Assembly: GCF_958298935.1 (NCBI RefSeq)
Contig: NC_084921.1
Location: 48,657,001 to 48,721,000 of the forward strand
Origin: Phragmites australis
Lineage: Eukaryota; Streptophyta; Magnoliopsida; Poales; Poaceae
Reading direction: 5' to 3'
DNA: 64,000 nucleotides
Part shown: positions 12,702-24,960 of the stretch, piece by piece
Position numbering within the stretch: position 1 is the stretch's first letter
Layout of the letters: each line of letters starts with the position of its first letter
Notes under the pieces: model-generated
What the model saw: only the letters and a program-made list of their open reading frames with translations
The model's database searches: none
What the model was told of the DNA's origin: nothing
Position numbers and translations under genes: made by a program

Positions 12702-12822
12702 ATATGTATACATACAGATACATATATGTATACTTATATATACATATAAGTATATATACATATACTATACATATGTATATATATACACATGCATATACAT
12801 ATCGGTATATATGTGTACAATA
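12702..12822. repeat. TA/CA-rich alternating purine-pyrimidine microsatellite
   Basis: About 120 bp consisting almost wholly of TATAC/CATATA/TATGTA alternation, self-complementary over short arms. A hypervariable simple repeat. Confidence 0.8.
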
Positions 12823-12829
12823 TGTAGGA

Positions 12830-13830
12830 CTCGTATAAACAGTAGCTACATCAACTTAACTTGACCACTGAAATTACTTCAAATATGGATACTTTAATAT
12901 ATGTAATAGATTACCGAACGGTGCTTCGCCAGACGTGCAGTCAGTTGATTGGTCAGTGGTTAGCAGTATTATAACACGGGCACGAAGTGCTGGTGCGTTG
13001 TGTTCGGTAGATGCAGAATGGTGCATGAAAATGTTTGTTTACTTAATCGAGAGGTTTCCTGGGACGTGTATGGGGGTACAAGAATGTTTGTTTATACAAG
13101 TTCATACATATATCATCATATACATATATTCATATAATATCTACTAACGATTAGAGATGTAAAATTTAAAAAATAATGAAGTTATCATAAACATCTTACT
13201 ATCGACGAAACGTCATCTATCACTAAAAAAAAATCTCATAATAATAAATATAAAAAAGTAAACCTAAAATTTTGATCCCTGATGAGCAGACCTTCACTAA
13301 CCACTCAAAGTTTAAACTTAGTTCTCGGGTCAAAAGACTGTTTTGACTATGATACCTGCAGGATGCTGCATGCTAATTGTGCAAGGTTTATGACAATAAC
13401 AAATAAACGTCGGTAGCATGCATCATCACCGATCAGGGTAGTCATTAATGGCGAACCATACAATTACTAGAACTTTCTGAGATGATAAAAACTTTGATCA
13501 ACAAGACAATCAGGCCAAGAGAGGGAGCAAAGATATATCAGTCCGCCAGTACGTACTTGCCCGGCCGAGCTCTCTTCTGATGGCGACCGATCAAATGACG
13601 GTTCATTGAATAATTTTTGCCCACGCGCTTGGAGATGGCCTCTCTGTATTTACAAAGCAAGCTGAACGCAGCCACGTATAGTGCATATTCCTTTCGCGTG
13701 CGCTTCTGTTAATTTCTGGAGATCTAATGGAGAGCAAATAAAGTCTGATTGATTTCATTTTCTGTAGCCGCCTCTAGGCACCAGGTTATCAAACCATACG
13801 GTCATGATTGATACTACAATATTCAAATCT
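12830..13830. other. Intergenic, no gene recognised
   Basis: No supported coding exon. Ends where the CACTA terminal sequence begins. Confidence 0.4.
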
Positions 13831-13836
13831 ATTATC

Positions 13837-15475
13837 CACTACATGGAAAAAGGATAAAAAAGATACAAAATTAGTGATGAATTGTAATATGACCCGCCAC
13901 CTATGTTAAAAGTGATGGGTTATAGTTGTGACTCATCATTGATGACTCATTATCAGTGACGGATCATTCTAGGTTAATTATAAATGACAAGCCATCTAAG
14001 AGAGTTATTAGTGACGGATCAAATTTTGTACTATCACTAATAACAAGTTTTGACCCGTGCGAACAGATGAATAAATCTTAATTGGTCAATCATTAGATGT
14101 ATTAGTCAATCAGTCTGGTGAAATATTAGATATATTAACCCATCAACTCTTTAGTTTTTTAGGTAATTGTGACATGTCTAATATATCCTTCATAATGTAT
14201 CAATTATAAATCTAGCTAGTATTAATTTAATTAATAACTATATAATTTCTTGTATAAAATCTAGCTAGTATTAATTAAAAATAATAACTATATAATTTCT
14301 TGTATTCAATAGTAAAATTTGCATTGATTTGCAAAATATAAAATATGTAGTAAAATGGTAAAAGCAAATATCATTTTTCTAAAGCAATTTGATTTATAGT
14401 AGTGTATTCATAAATATTTTTATTTTATTTTATTTTTATCTTATTTTTTCTCACCTCACAAACATTAGAATAGGAAATACTCTATATTTCTGCTCAAGTT
14501 TGATATAAGGGATGACAGCTATGGACGCAAACACGTGTTCCGAAAATACTGCAGAAACTTTCAGAGGGTGAGAACTCAATCTTCCAAGCCGTTTTTGGCC
14601 TCGAAAATTTTGCCGAACTTGACATTATCAAGGGAAACTGATGTAACTTTTTTTTAGATATCTGTAGAATAAAATAACATCAAAATCAGAGTTCGTATGC
14701 AAAATTTATACCTGTTTAACTGAAGACACTATGGATAACTAATTTATGTGTCTATTGTACAAAGCTCAAAAGAAATGGATCATAACTATGACCCATCACT
14801 TATTATAAGTCAAAAGTAACGGGTCACAGTTATGACCCGTCACTTATGACCTTCGATAGAAAGATTAAAAGGATACAATATCTTGCTCCCTTCAGAACGC
14901 AAGTGAGGGTGAAGTGATAAGACGGAGACACGCGTGAGGGTAGGTCGTGAGTTTGATTCCTATTACGCACATTACGAAAACAGCTTAAAATAGCAAGGGA
15001 TACGTGGCGAGTGGTGATGACTTTGAGTTGGGTTGGCTCGAGTGAAATATATATATATTTTGACTTTTTTCGTATCCAAAAAGCGCAAAAACCATTTATC
15101 AGTTGTAAGTGCCGGGTAACCCATCACTTATGACTTATAATAAGTGACGGGTCACAGTTACGGCCTATCACTTATGAAGGTTATAAATGACAGGTTAAGT
15201 TTTGACCTATCACCAATGATCTCATTGGAACCCTTTGAAGCAACATGAGTTGCCCCCCCCCCAGCCAAGTGGAGTATGCATGAAAGAGTCAGATGCTTCT
15301 TCTATTCTTTTCCCTGGCGCCCCAATGACCATAGATCGAACCTATCCTATTTTTACAGTGGTCCTTACCTGTCACTTATGACTGGTCATCAGTGACGCGT
15401 TCGAGGTGACGGGTGCGGGACCTGTCACCCATGACAATTATGACCGATCACTTTTGAGCTTTTTTTCACATAGTG
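13837..15475. mobile_element. Non-autonomous CACTA (En/Spm) element, about 1.64 kb
   Basis: The left end CACTACATGGAAAAAGG and the reverse complement of the right end, CACTATGTGAAAAAAAG, are imperfect terminal inverted repeats starting with the diagnostic CACTA. Both subterminal regions carry many copies of a GTGACGGGTC / GACCCGTCAC motif in both orientations, as expected of the subterminal TnpA-type binding sites of this superfamily. Flanks are ATC and ATA, a near match to the usual 3-bp target duplication. No transposase reading frame, so mobilisation would need a partner element. A run of nine C lies near 15254. Confidence 0.85.
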
Positions 15476-15524
15476 ATAATAAGTAAATAACCGATTAACT
15501 ATATAAGAAAAGTGACAGAAAAAG

Positions 15525-18500
15525 GTGAAAGAAGGCACCACGACGACAAACAGAACGCCAAATTCCGTGCCTGGATGGATGACAATGCAGCAAACATATA
15601 GAATTAGGGGGAGCTCCAAGGAGGAAGACGGAGATTCGGGGAAGGGAGGAGCGGTACATGCGCTGGGAAAGCAGGCCGTTCTGAACATGGGTGGAGTTAC
15701 GTTCAGAGAGGCGATACTCGCGTCGCGAGAGAGAGCGGAGACGAATGGGAGTCCTGGTGATTCTACCGGTGACTCGGCGGAGGATTGGTCGGTGGTGGGG
15801 CGGGTGACGATCTGTGCCTTCCCCGCCACCCCTGCTGTGCGGTTTTGGCCGATTTTAGCACGACGCGCACTAGGGTTTCAGGATCCGAGGGATTCGCCAT
15901 CAAGTTTGCTGATCAATCCTCAACTCGGGGATAAGCTTCAAGGTGAGATTAGAGATGTGTTGTTGGATTCTTGGGGTGCTTTGGAGGATTCTCAATGCAT
16001 GCTCAGTGCGATTCATTTTGGGAGTTTACCGATGGTGCCGGTAAATTCGAGCACTGAATACGAGCATGAGAAGTCCCTAGTTGTGGCGAAGGTGGAAGAC
16101 ACCATTGGTGATTCTCCAAAACTGCTCTAGGATGATGGCCCATTACATAGCCTAGCTTCTTCAGGCTTTTGGCCTGTTCCAGGTTTGCATTTGGTACTTG
16201 TGTCGATGACATATACGACCACTCTTGGACAGATTCGCCTGGTTTCTAGGCGTGGGTGCTGAGAGGATGAGCGCTTGAGGCATTGATTCTAGGGTTCCCT
16301 ACAAAACCGGTGGAGATTTGAATATTTGGGGTGTCGGCACGACGAATCGTTCGAGCAGTGCAACGTAGAGTTGACTCTCATTCATTCGCGGCGGTGGTTA
16401 GAGGTGAGATGAACCGTAACAAGGCAAAGAGATGATGATGGGAGGGCCTTCCTTTCGATCTGGTAATAGAGCTGATCCAAAAAGAAGAGAAGGGCCTTCA
16501 ATGGGAAGAGATGAGGAAGATCGAAGGCACCCTAGCAGAGATATGCAACATCAATGTGAAGGTCAGTCTTGTTTTGGTAGAGATGGTCCTCTAGTCTTGG
16601 GTAGAGATGCTTCCTCCAACTTCAATAGGGGTGGTTCTTCCAGTTATGGTAGAGATGATCAGAACATTTTTGAGAAGGTTGCCAGCAGTTTGATAGGGAT
16701 CCATATCTACAGCAAGGGGGAGGGGATTGTAGTCAAGGAAGGGGTGTCTTCCAACAGAATAGCAAAAGGAGACCTGAAGAGCAAGATGAAAAATCCTTTC
16801 GAGTTGGAGCATGACCTGCGCAATAAGCTAAAAAAAAGACCAAGAGGAGAAGTGCAAGGGTGATGTGGAGTTTTCAGAAATCCAAAGGAATGTGGGGCAA
16901 TAGGGGAATGTGAAAAATTTTGGAGCTCCTGCATCTGAAATGTACTGCTATAACTATAACGAGTCTGGTTATCATAGAGTTCACTGCACCAAACTAACAC
17001 TCTACTACAATTGTAAGAAAACTGGTCATAAGGCCACAACTTGTCCTAAAAAAGAGGTCTTAGAGTGTGTGTGGTTTTGGATAGTAGGCGAGGCTAGGCA
17101 AACTCAGCCGCTAACTTCTAGGCATGGGATTTTATAGCATGCATATTCCATCTACTAAAAAGGCTAGGAGTAACATGGGCTGATGAGAATTGAAAGAGGA
17201 AATGCCACCACCGACATAATAGATAAAAATATGATCTATCTTTTTAGAGGCAAAAAGGGTGGAAGATAAGATAAATGTCAGATCAAGAATTTACGATTAC
17301 AGTTCCTAATGATGATATGAGGTACCAATTAACCAAATTCAAGGGCTTTGAGTTTCAAATAGTGGAAAAGACAGCGATTAAAGATAATGTAAAGCCTACA
17401 AATATAGCTGCTAATGCTTCTAGTTCTCTAGAGGTGATATGGATCAAAGCCTTTGGTATTCCTGCCTTTGCTAAGACTGAGGAAGCTGTTACTGAGATAA
17501 CTTGCCTGGCTGGTAATCCTTTGGAGGTTGATGAACATTCTTTAAGTGGTTCTGGCCCTGTTAAGGTGAAGCTGGCATGTAGAGATTCTTGTCAAATTAG
17601 AGAGGAGACATGTCTTTATAAATGGGGAAGGTCATAAGATCACTTGGCAAGTTGATGCTGGTGACAAGCATCCTCCACCATCTGACAACCCCCACTCTAG
17701 ATTTGATAGACACACTGATAAAGATGAGGATAATGGTGAGGATTTAGGTGGGGATTTTGAAAGGAAGCCATGATTCTGGCTTTGTTAGATTGATGCAAAC
17801 TCAAGTGGGTGAAGAGGGTATCAACAAATAAGGCAAAAGTAACACCACAATAATAAAAAAACAGACTGATACTGGAGAAATGTTTGCAGAAAAGTTTGAG
17901 AAGGCTAAAGATAATATCACAAATGAGGGATGTCAATTGAAACAACAAAGATTCAAGAGTTGAAGCAGGATGAGGACAAGATGGAAGTTGTGCCAGATAT
18001 GTTACCTGGTACAAGAAGTAAAAAATGATCACATGGATATCAATGACTCTAAAGACTTTACACAATAGATAGTAGAGGATGAAGTAGAGGAGGAACAAAT
18101 GGATTATGAGGAGGACCCCCTAGAAAGAGAAAGGGAAGAGATGCAGAGGCTGGAAGCAAGAGTGGAAGAAAGAGCAAAGAAAGTTGCTCCATTGTTAAAC
18201 CTGAACCCAATTAAATATTTTCAATTGATTCAAATTAAGAAAGTGGTAGAGATGGGTAGTTCTAAACAAGAGAAGCAAATTCATACATCCACACAAGAGG
18301 CTGTTCATTAGGAGGAGTTTACACCTGTGACCTGCAAAAGAAGAGGTGGTCCAGTGATTGCCCAGAGGAAAAGCTCCAGAATTGTTGGTGATGGTGTCCC
18401 TGTCTAGATAAAGGCTGAGGCAATTAAACAACAAAAGAATGACATCTCAAGTACTTCTAAACAAAACTCTTTTACTGTTTTTAATTCATTAGATCTTTTG

Positions 18501-18770
18501 CATTTAGCTAGGGTTGCTTTGTCTTGTAAAATCAATGTGGGTAGTGATGATAATACAACTTCTGAGAATATTTCAACTATTCAAGCTAAAGAGACCGCTA
18601 GGGCTGCTCTTGCTGAGGCTAGAGAAAAATTAGAGGAATCTAAGAAACTGATTGAAGGCTGGTCATGAGGCTGAAATTGAGGAAAAAGTTGAGGTGAATA
18701 TGGGTATAACCCAAGAGAAGATGCTGGACTGTAACTGTGAGGAACTGACCAAATAATATTCTAATTAATC
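15525..18770 (+). pseudogene. L1-type LINE ORF1 (gag-like, zinc-knuckle) pseudogene
   Basis: Broken plus-strand frames form a long hydrophilic ORF1. It starts near 15525 with a 201-codon frame, continues with an Arg/Asp/Ser-rich stretch (16432-16860), a pair of zinc knuckles (about 16934-17052), a DUF4283-like segment (17275-17637) and an acidic/charged C-terminal region to about 18750. Both knuckles have lost a cysteine to tyrosine (CYNYNESGY..., YYNCKKTGH...), and several stops and frameshifts separate the parts. The 5' end abuts the CACTA element. The reverse transcriptase half resumes at about 21296 after an inserted block. Assigned to the non-LTR class because of that downstream RT. Confidence 0.65.
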
Positions 18771-20509
18771 ACCAGTATGATCATTTACTTAATCACATCC
18801 ATGATGTTTTGTGCCCAAGATCAGAACACATGCCTTCCCAATATATAATATCATAACAAAGCTTAAAAAAGAGCGAATAATTAGATTATATTACAAGTTC
18901 TAAAGCATTTAACCATTTATAATAATTTACATCAAAAGGTAACTAGAGGATAAAGAACATATCACCTCCTGACCAACTAGAAACTACACAGCGGAGGATA
19001 AACATCTATGAACCAACAAAAGCTAGGTGAAGTCATATACCCTTAGGCTCCACCCAAAAGTACGCCACACGAGTAGTTTGCACTACTCATTTCCACCACC
19101 TACATCGGCGGGTGTGAAGTAGCCAAACATGAACTCCTCCTCACCGGTAGAACATAAAAGAGCAGCGTAAGTATGAAGGTACTCATAAGATTTAATCCAT
19201 AATGGGTACATATAGATAACCCGACTCTAAGAATTATGCAATGAGTCATTAACAAGATGTAGGCCACAATGTTAAGTAAACTCCTATGCATAAGCAACCT
19301 TACTACCTATGTGTGAGCACCTATACTTAACTAAAATATCTTTCTACCCTGTAACCAACTACTTGCACATAAATGTAAATGGAATAATCTCATATGAACC
19401 AATACCATCACCAACCATGCCCAAGAAACCATACCAAACACCCCTAATTCTGGAAACTCTACAACCAATGCAGATGGATAGAAGCATGCTCATGACCGAG
19501 AGTGTGTTAATTCAAATTGTTTTTATACCATACAGGAGGTACAACTTTACCTACACGACTTGGGTCCATCCTCTTGGCCCCCGAGATAACCTTTCTCATA
19601 TCCAGAACTACCCACTTGCATATGCCCCTATGGCACCGGGGTTACCATGAGCGTGTCCCGGACACCTCCGGCTCCTCGCCACCTTGCTTCTCCTTTATTT
19701 TTCTTACGTGTCATAGGGCCGCAAGATAAGCGTCAACACGGCGTATGATACATAGCTCATTTGTCCATTATCCAAATATGTGGTTGTACAGAAAGTGCTA
19801 AAGCAAATGGCACCGATAGATGGTGCTTAAACTCATTTGGTGAAGAAAATACCCATAGTACCGTCCACATCTCTCCTCATCCTCACATCTCATACACCCC
19901 ATATCATTGGCATTGTGTTTCTAAACAATAAGTAAGCTCTAATCTCGCGAATAACTGTTGAACCATTGCTCTTCTTCTATCGAGGGACCTAAGCATTGCT
20001 AAGCATTTTGAATAACTCTGAAGTTAGACACTAACAAAGTTATCCAAGCTACAAGGATATGGATAATCAACAACTCAAGGTAGAGGTAATGCAAATTAGT
20101 ATAGGTTCTACCCATACAAACCCAACATCGATATCACTAAACATGCAAACATACATCAGCGATAACTTATCAATTTAGACTTCATTCAATTCAACTACAG
20201 GGGGCAATATGCTTAGATTCTTGCCTTGCTACTCTGGCGATTGTCTGATACTACCCGCACAATACTCACAGAACTCAGATAGCTCGATGTCACCTTAACG
20301 CGCTTGGACCATCGATGTAACGCTCTCTAAATGAATTAAAAATGCATTGCATAAATAATCAAATGATAGAAAAGTGCACATATGATGCATGCTTGAATAT
20401 TGATAAAGTGTTGTGTTTCAAAAACATTTGCAAAAGACCGCCAAATGATTAGGGTATCGAAGTTTGAAACCCTGGATAAGACAACCTAAGTGCATATAGC
20501 TTTAAGTGG

Positions 20510-21262
20510 TTGGCGATCAGACCGGTGTTGAAGTGGCGGTTAGACCGTCGGCATGCAGAAGGTTTTGGCCTCTGACGATCAGACCGACAGTATGTTGATG
20601 GTCAGACCACCGTCTGGCAGTTAGACCGACCCCAGTGGTGGTCAGACCGTGAGACTCTATTGGAAGCACATTTTGAAGGCCGTCAGTGAAGGTTCTGGTG
20701 ATGCCTTTGACTGTGAAGGGTACTGAAACACTCTATAGGATTAGTGGAGTGCTTCTAAGTTGATTTGGACAATATTCATCAAGTTAAACTCAAAATACCC
20801 CATGGGAAAGCTCTAGACTCGTGTTGAACTTGGGTGTAAATGAAATAGGGACCGATTAGAGCTCGGGAAAAATGGGAAAATGGTAGGGGATGCCTCACCT
20901 TAGCGTAGAGAAGCTTTCTATTAGAGAGGTTCATTTTGGGGAACATTCGATTTAGAGATCGGGCTTTGAGGTGATGTAGGGGCTTGAGGTGGATGAATGC
21001 GCATAGGAACTCATCCGACGAAAGGAGATGAAGGGGATGACCTCGAGTGAGACTTTGGGAAGCTCGAGGAAGTTCCCTCTATCGATCTCCTATTGTCATG
21101 GATGTCGAGGTAGTCTCTCCCTCTCTCTTGGTGTGGGTAAAGGAGTGAGTGAGAGTGAGAGTGAGAGTGTATGAGAGAGTGAGTGTGAGGGAGTTGATCG
21201 ATTTCCTTAAGTGGAGCCTCTGTGTTGTGGTGGTCAGACCGCGAGATGGGTTGGTCAGACCA
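20510..21262. repeat. Dispersed GGTCAGACCG motif cluster
   Basis: Eight variants of (G/A)(G/T)(T/A)(C/T)AGACC(G/A) occur, six between about 20518 and 20650 and two at 21234-21262. The core is an imperfect palindrome (GGTC-AGA-CC). It lies in the inserted LTR-like block. Confidence 0.6.
21126..21190. repeat. GAGAGT/GTGAGT simple repeat
   Basis: Purine-rich GTGAGAGTGAGAGT alternation within the LTR-like insertion, continued on the minus strand as CTCACTCTCA. Confidence 0.7.
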
Positions 21263-21295
21263 TGGGAAGCCCACATGGTTACCCCCTAGCGGTCA

Positions 21296-23832
21296 TATAT
21301 TTGGTTTGAAACTGGAGCTTTCACAAATGAGGAGGTTGAATATCTTGTGCGACCTTTCACTGATGAAGAGATTGAGAAGGCACTTAAAGAATTGAAGTCT
21401 AATTCTGCACCCAGAGTTGATGGCTTCTCAGTGATTTTCTACAAACAGTTTTGGGGGCAATTGAAACAAGTTTTTTTAGAGACGTTTGAGTTGTTTTATA
21501 AATGAGGGTTTAGCCTCAGCAGACTAAATTATGGCTTGATTACACTAATTCCAAAGTTGAAATAGGCTAACACTATCAAGCAGTATCGACCTATATGTTT
21601 GTTAGGGTGGGTTATAAGATTTTTACCAAAGTGTTGTCTTTGAGATTGACCCCTTTGGCTGATAGACTTATCAGCAAGTCTTAAATTGCCTTCATCCCCA
21701 GGAGACAAATATTGGATGGTATTGCCATCCTACATGAGGTGTTACATGTGCTGAAAGTCACCTACCGATCTGGTGTTATTCTAAAACAAAACTTTGAAAA
21801 AGCTTATGATAAGGTTCAGTGGAATTTTTTAAGGAAGTTATGAGAAGGAAAAAATTTCCTGATAAATGGATAGAGTGGACTAAACAAATGGTTGCGGGTG
21901 GTAGAGTTGGGACCAATATCAATTATGCCCGTGGACCTTATTTTAGAACCTTCAAAGGTTTGAGGTAGGGTGACCCTCTTTCACCTCTGCTTTTTAATTT
22001 GGTTGGAGATACTTTGGATGTTATTCTCAGTAATGCTAAAAAGAAAAGGTTGATAAAATGTTTAGTTCTCATTTATTTCTGGTGGGATCACTCATCTACA
22101 ATATGCAGATAATACAATTATTCTTTTAAAGTTGAATGATCAATCAATTGCCTATACAAAATTTTTGCTGTATTGTTTTTAAAGCATGTCTGGGTTGAAA
22201 ATCAATTATGAGAAGAGTGATGTGATTGTTGTGGGAGCGACTGATCAAGAATAAAAAAAGTTGCTAATATGTTGAATTGTAAAGTGGGCTCACTGCCTAT
22301 CAAATATCTGGGCATACTGGGGAGTGATACTCATCTTAGAGTTAGAGAGCTGATGTTTGTGGGGGCAGAAAGTTGAAAAGAAGATGGGGACATGTCAATG
22401 CATGTACCTCTCATCTTGGGGGAAAACAATCTTAATTGAGTCATGTTTGAGTTCTATCCCTAACTACACGATGCGGGTCTACCTTTTGCCAGAAACTGTT
22501 CATAATAAGATGGAGTCTGCGAGATCAACTTTCTTTCAACATAGGCAGGGACAGAAGAAGAGATATCATATGACCAAGTGAGATGTATTAACTAAGCCAA
22601 AAGATTTTTTTTGGGGGGGGGGGGGGAGGGGTTGGGCCTTACTGATATTAGAGTTATGAATGTTTGCCTTTTATCAAAATAGATTATGAAACTTGAAAAG
22701 AGGTGACTGTGATCCTGTATGTGAACTTTTGAGGAGGAAATACCTTGGAGATGCGGGGTTTTACAGTAGCAGCACAGCTAGTGACTCTTAGTTTTTGAAA
22801 TGCTTACACTCCATTAAATATTATACTTCTATGGGTTTGATTTATACCTTGGGGAATGGGAAGAAGATTAGATTTTGGTTAGATGTTTGGTTGGATTAAT
22901 ATCCCCTAAAGATCAAATTTGAGGAGTTGTACAAAATATGCTTTCAACAAGATGCAATAGTGCACCAGGTGCTTGGATAGAGTTTTCTTATTCTTTCCTT
23001 TAGAAGATCTTGTGGTCCCCAGGAGGTGAATGAGTGGAAAACCTTGATTGAAATATCTAATCTGGTTTGTTTGTTTGAGGTCCCTGATTCAGTTATATGG
23101 GCTTTTGAATAGACTGGAAAGTATAGCACTTCTTCTCTCTATAGACATACAACTTTTCCTGGTGTTAAAGATGAAAGTTTCATGGATATTTAAAATAGCT
23201 ATCTCCCTCTGAAGATTAAAATTTTCCTTTAGTCTTTTTATAAAAACAGAATTCCTTCTGCGGATCATTTGCTTAAGAAAAGTTGAAAGGGTAGTGAATG
23301 GTGTAAATTGTGTGGTCTTAGAGAGATAGCCGAACACATTATGTTTCAGTGCATTGTTGCAAAATTTGCTTGGTGTATTTGTAGAGATGAGCTGCACTGG
23401 AAGTCAGTTCCAGATTCTCTTTGCATGCTTAGAGATATGTTTTCTGGTATTAAAAGTTCTAGAGATAAACTAATTCTAATCTTTCTTTTAGGTGCTATTT
23501 GTTGGACTTTTTGGCTAACGCGTAATGATTTTGTTTTTCAAAATAACTGTTCTTCTCCTTAGGCCATTATCTACAGAATGCTCTCATTCATGATGCGGTG
23601 GAAGCTGAGTGCCAAGGAGCCAGATCGGACGCAGATGGAGGAAATGATAAGGAAAATCAAGATGGAGGTGGATGCTCATCAAGAACAACACGTGGTTGCT
23701 AGATTACAGATAGAAATTGGATAGTCTATTTGGTCTTATGTGTTTATTGGGTATACTGTGTATGCTGGTTTTACCAACTAAACTTTGAGGTACTTTCTAT
23801 AAAGCGGGGCCAATGCCTTTGGTCTAAAAAAC
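21296..23832 (+). pseudogene. L1-type LINE ORF2 reverse transcriptase pseudogene with zf-RVT tail
   Basis: Frames interrupted by many stops contain, in order, the RT blocks KALKELKSNSAP(R)VDGFSVIFYK (about 21390), LITLIPKL and IKQYRPICL (about 21535-21600), KAYDKVQWNFL (about 21800), GDPLSPLLFNL (about 21970), and the catalytic box as YADNTI (about 22105) where YADD is normal, so the second aspartate is lost. A zf-RVT domain follows (C-x2-C at about 23310, IAEHIMFQC near 23335, to 23560). The 3' end TTTGGTCTAAAAAA at about 23818-23832 is typical of plant LINEs. The apurinic endonuclease part is absent; the inserted block starts where it should be. Not active. Confidence 0.8.
22609..22632. repeat. 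Homopolymer T-G tract in the LINE
   Basis: A run of T is followed by about fifteen G interrupted by one A, inside the dead RT region. Either real slippage or an assembly-prone site. Confidence 0.7.
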
Positions 23833-23839
23833 GGAACGC

Positions 23840-24215
23840 CGAACAAGGCCATTTGCGGGATGCATCAATCATATATTACTCAGTTATTCATCTTGACATG
23901 TCGTCTTGTTAATCCGATGTATATTACCTGGTGGATGCCTGGATGAGAAGGCATGTAAATTTGCTTGATTCCTACATGCGACGATGGCAATGGTTGGCAA
24001 TGGACAATATAATTTACAACTTTCTCAGCTACACATATCCGACTAGCCAATAGGCATATGCAGCCCCCGTCAAAAAGGAAAAACAGAATTATTCAGCCCA
24101 ATTTGTTGCAAGATGCAATGATCGACAAAACCTCGACAGGTTTGTGCTGAAAAATAGTATACACACTTTTCCTTGTCTATTTACCCGTGTACCGTCCTCA
24201 CAAAAAGGGACAACC
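23840..24215. other. Spacer between two LINE fragments
   Basis: No recognised coding content or repeat structure. Confidence 0.4.
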
Positions 24216-24219
24216 TGTG

Positions 24220-24830
24220 GCGAGCTTCAGGCACTACATCTTATCATAGACACTTTTGGCCAGACATCTAATAAGATGTGAATAACCCATCCTTGATCAT
24301 ATCTCCCAACTCTTTCTAGGTGAGATCACACATTTCCCATGCCACTATCTTGATCTCCAATTGCACAGCCATAGGCTCTCCAAAGCTTATCCCCTCACCG
24401 ACAACTTGGGTGCAAGGCTACAATTATGGCTTGGATAACTACTTTCAAAAGTGGAGCGATTAACACTTATCAATTCAGTGCTCACATTCATACCAATATA
24501 TCATCTCACGGTCTTCCCACTGGCCAAATGGGCTCACAAGAAAATTGACAAGCCATGACGATCTTTTCTTTGGAAGGGCACAAAGAACATAAATGGAAGA
24601 CATTGCTTAGTTAACTGGAAAAGGGTGCATGTCGTCCACAAAAATTAGGTGGTTTGGGAATCTTAGACCTTCAAAAATTCTGTCGAGCTCTACACCTTCG
24701 TTGGCTTTGGTATGACTCGATTGATGCTTCTAAATTGTGGGCTGGGACTGTGTTACCGCGCGACTTCACAAATCAAGGCCTATTCGAGGCCTCCACCACC
24801 ATCTTGATCGGGGACGGGAACTAAAAATCT
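24220..24830 (+). pseudogene. Second LINE ORF2 fragment (post-RT region)
   Basis: A plus-strand frame reads GRHCLVNWKRVH, LQKFCRALHLRWLWYDSID and FEASTTILIGDG (about 24595-24825), the connection between RT and zf-RVT in plant L1 elements. Upstream text to about 24220 matches the same region with frameshifts. Both ends are truncated. It differs from the adjacent LINE and so is an independent insertion. Confidence 0.65.
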
Positions 24831-24833
24831 TTT

Positions 24834-24960
24834 CTACTCCTCTCTTATTATGAAACAACATAACTCCTGCATGATTTTAAAAAAAGGACAAATTTTTCTA
24901 CTCCTTTCTTAATATGAAATAACATAACTCCTGCATGATTTAAAAAAAAGGACATTTTTT
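24834..24960. repeat. Tandem duplication, about 2 x 64 bp
   Basis: CTACTCCTCTCTTATTATG... and CTACTCCTTTCTTAATATG... repeat with a period of 64 bp and few mismatches, including a shared ACATAACTCCTGCATGATTT core. Confidence 0.85.

Larger units (their letters stand above)
18770..21290 (-). mobile_element. LTR-like block inserted in the LINE
   Basis: This stretch interrupts the LINE between ORF1 and the RT domain and belongs to neither. Read on the minus strand it resembles a Gypsy-type LTR: a leader with repeated GGTCTGACC motifs (21260-20510), then a short acidic frame (STGEEEFMFGYFTPADVGGG, about 19080-19150) preceded by TGAGTACCTTCATACTTACG and followed by an AT-rich tail. Similar layout is seen at about 26-28.2 kb and 46.6-48.3 kb. 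No gag or pol. Exact termini and target duplication were not found. Confidence 0.45.

Noticed and set aside
12702..12822. TA-rich tract considered as a MITE or an origin-like element
   Set aside because: Only simple alternation; no ordered termini or flanking duplications.
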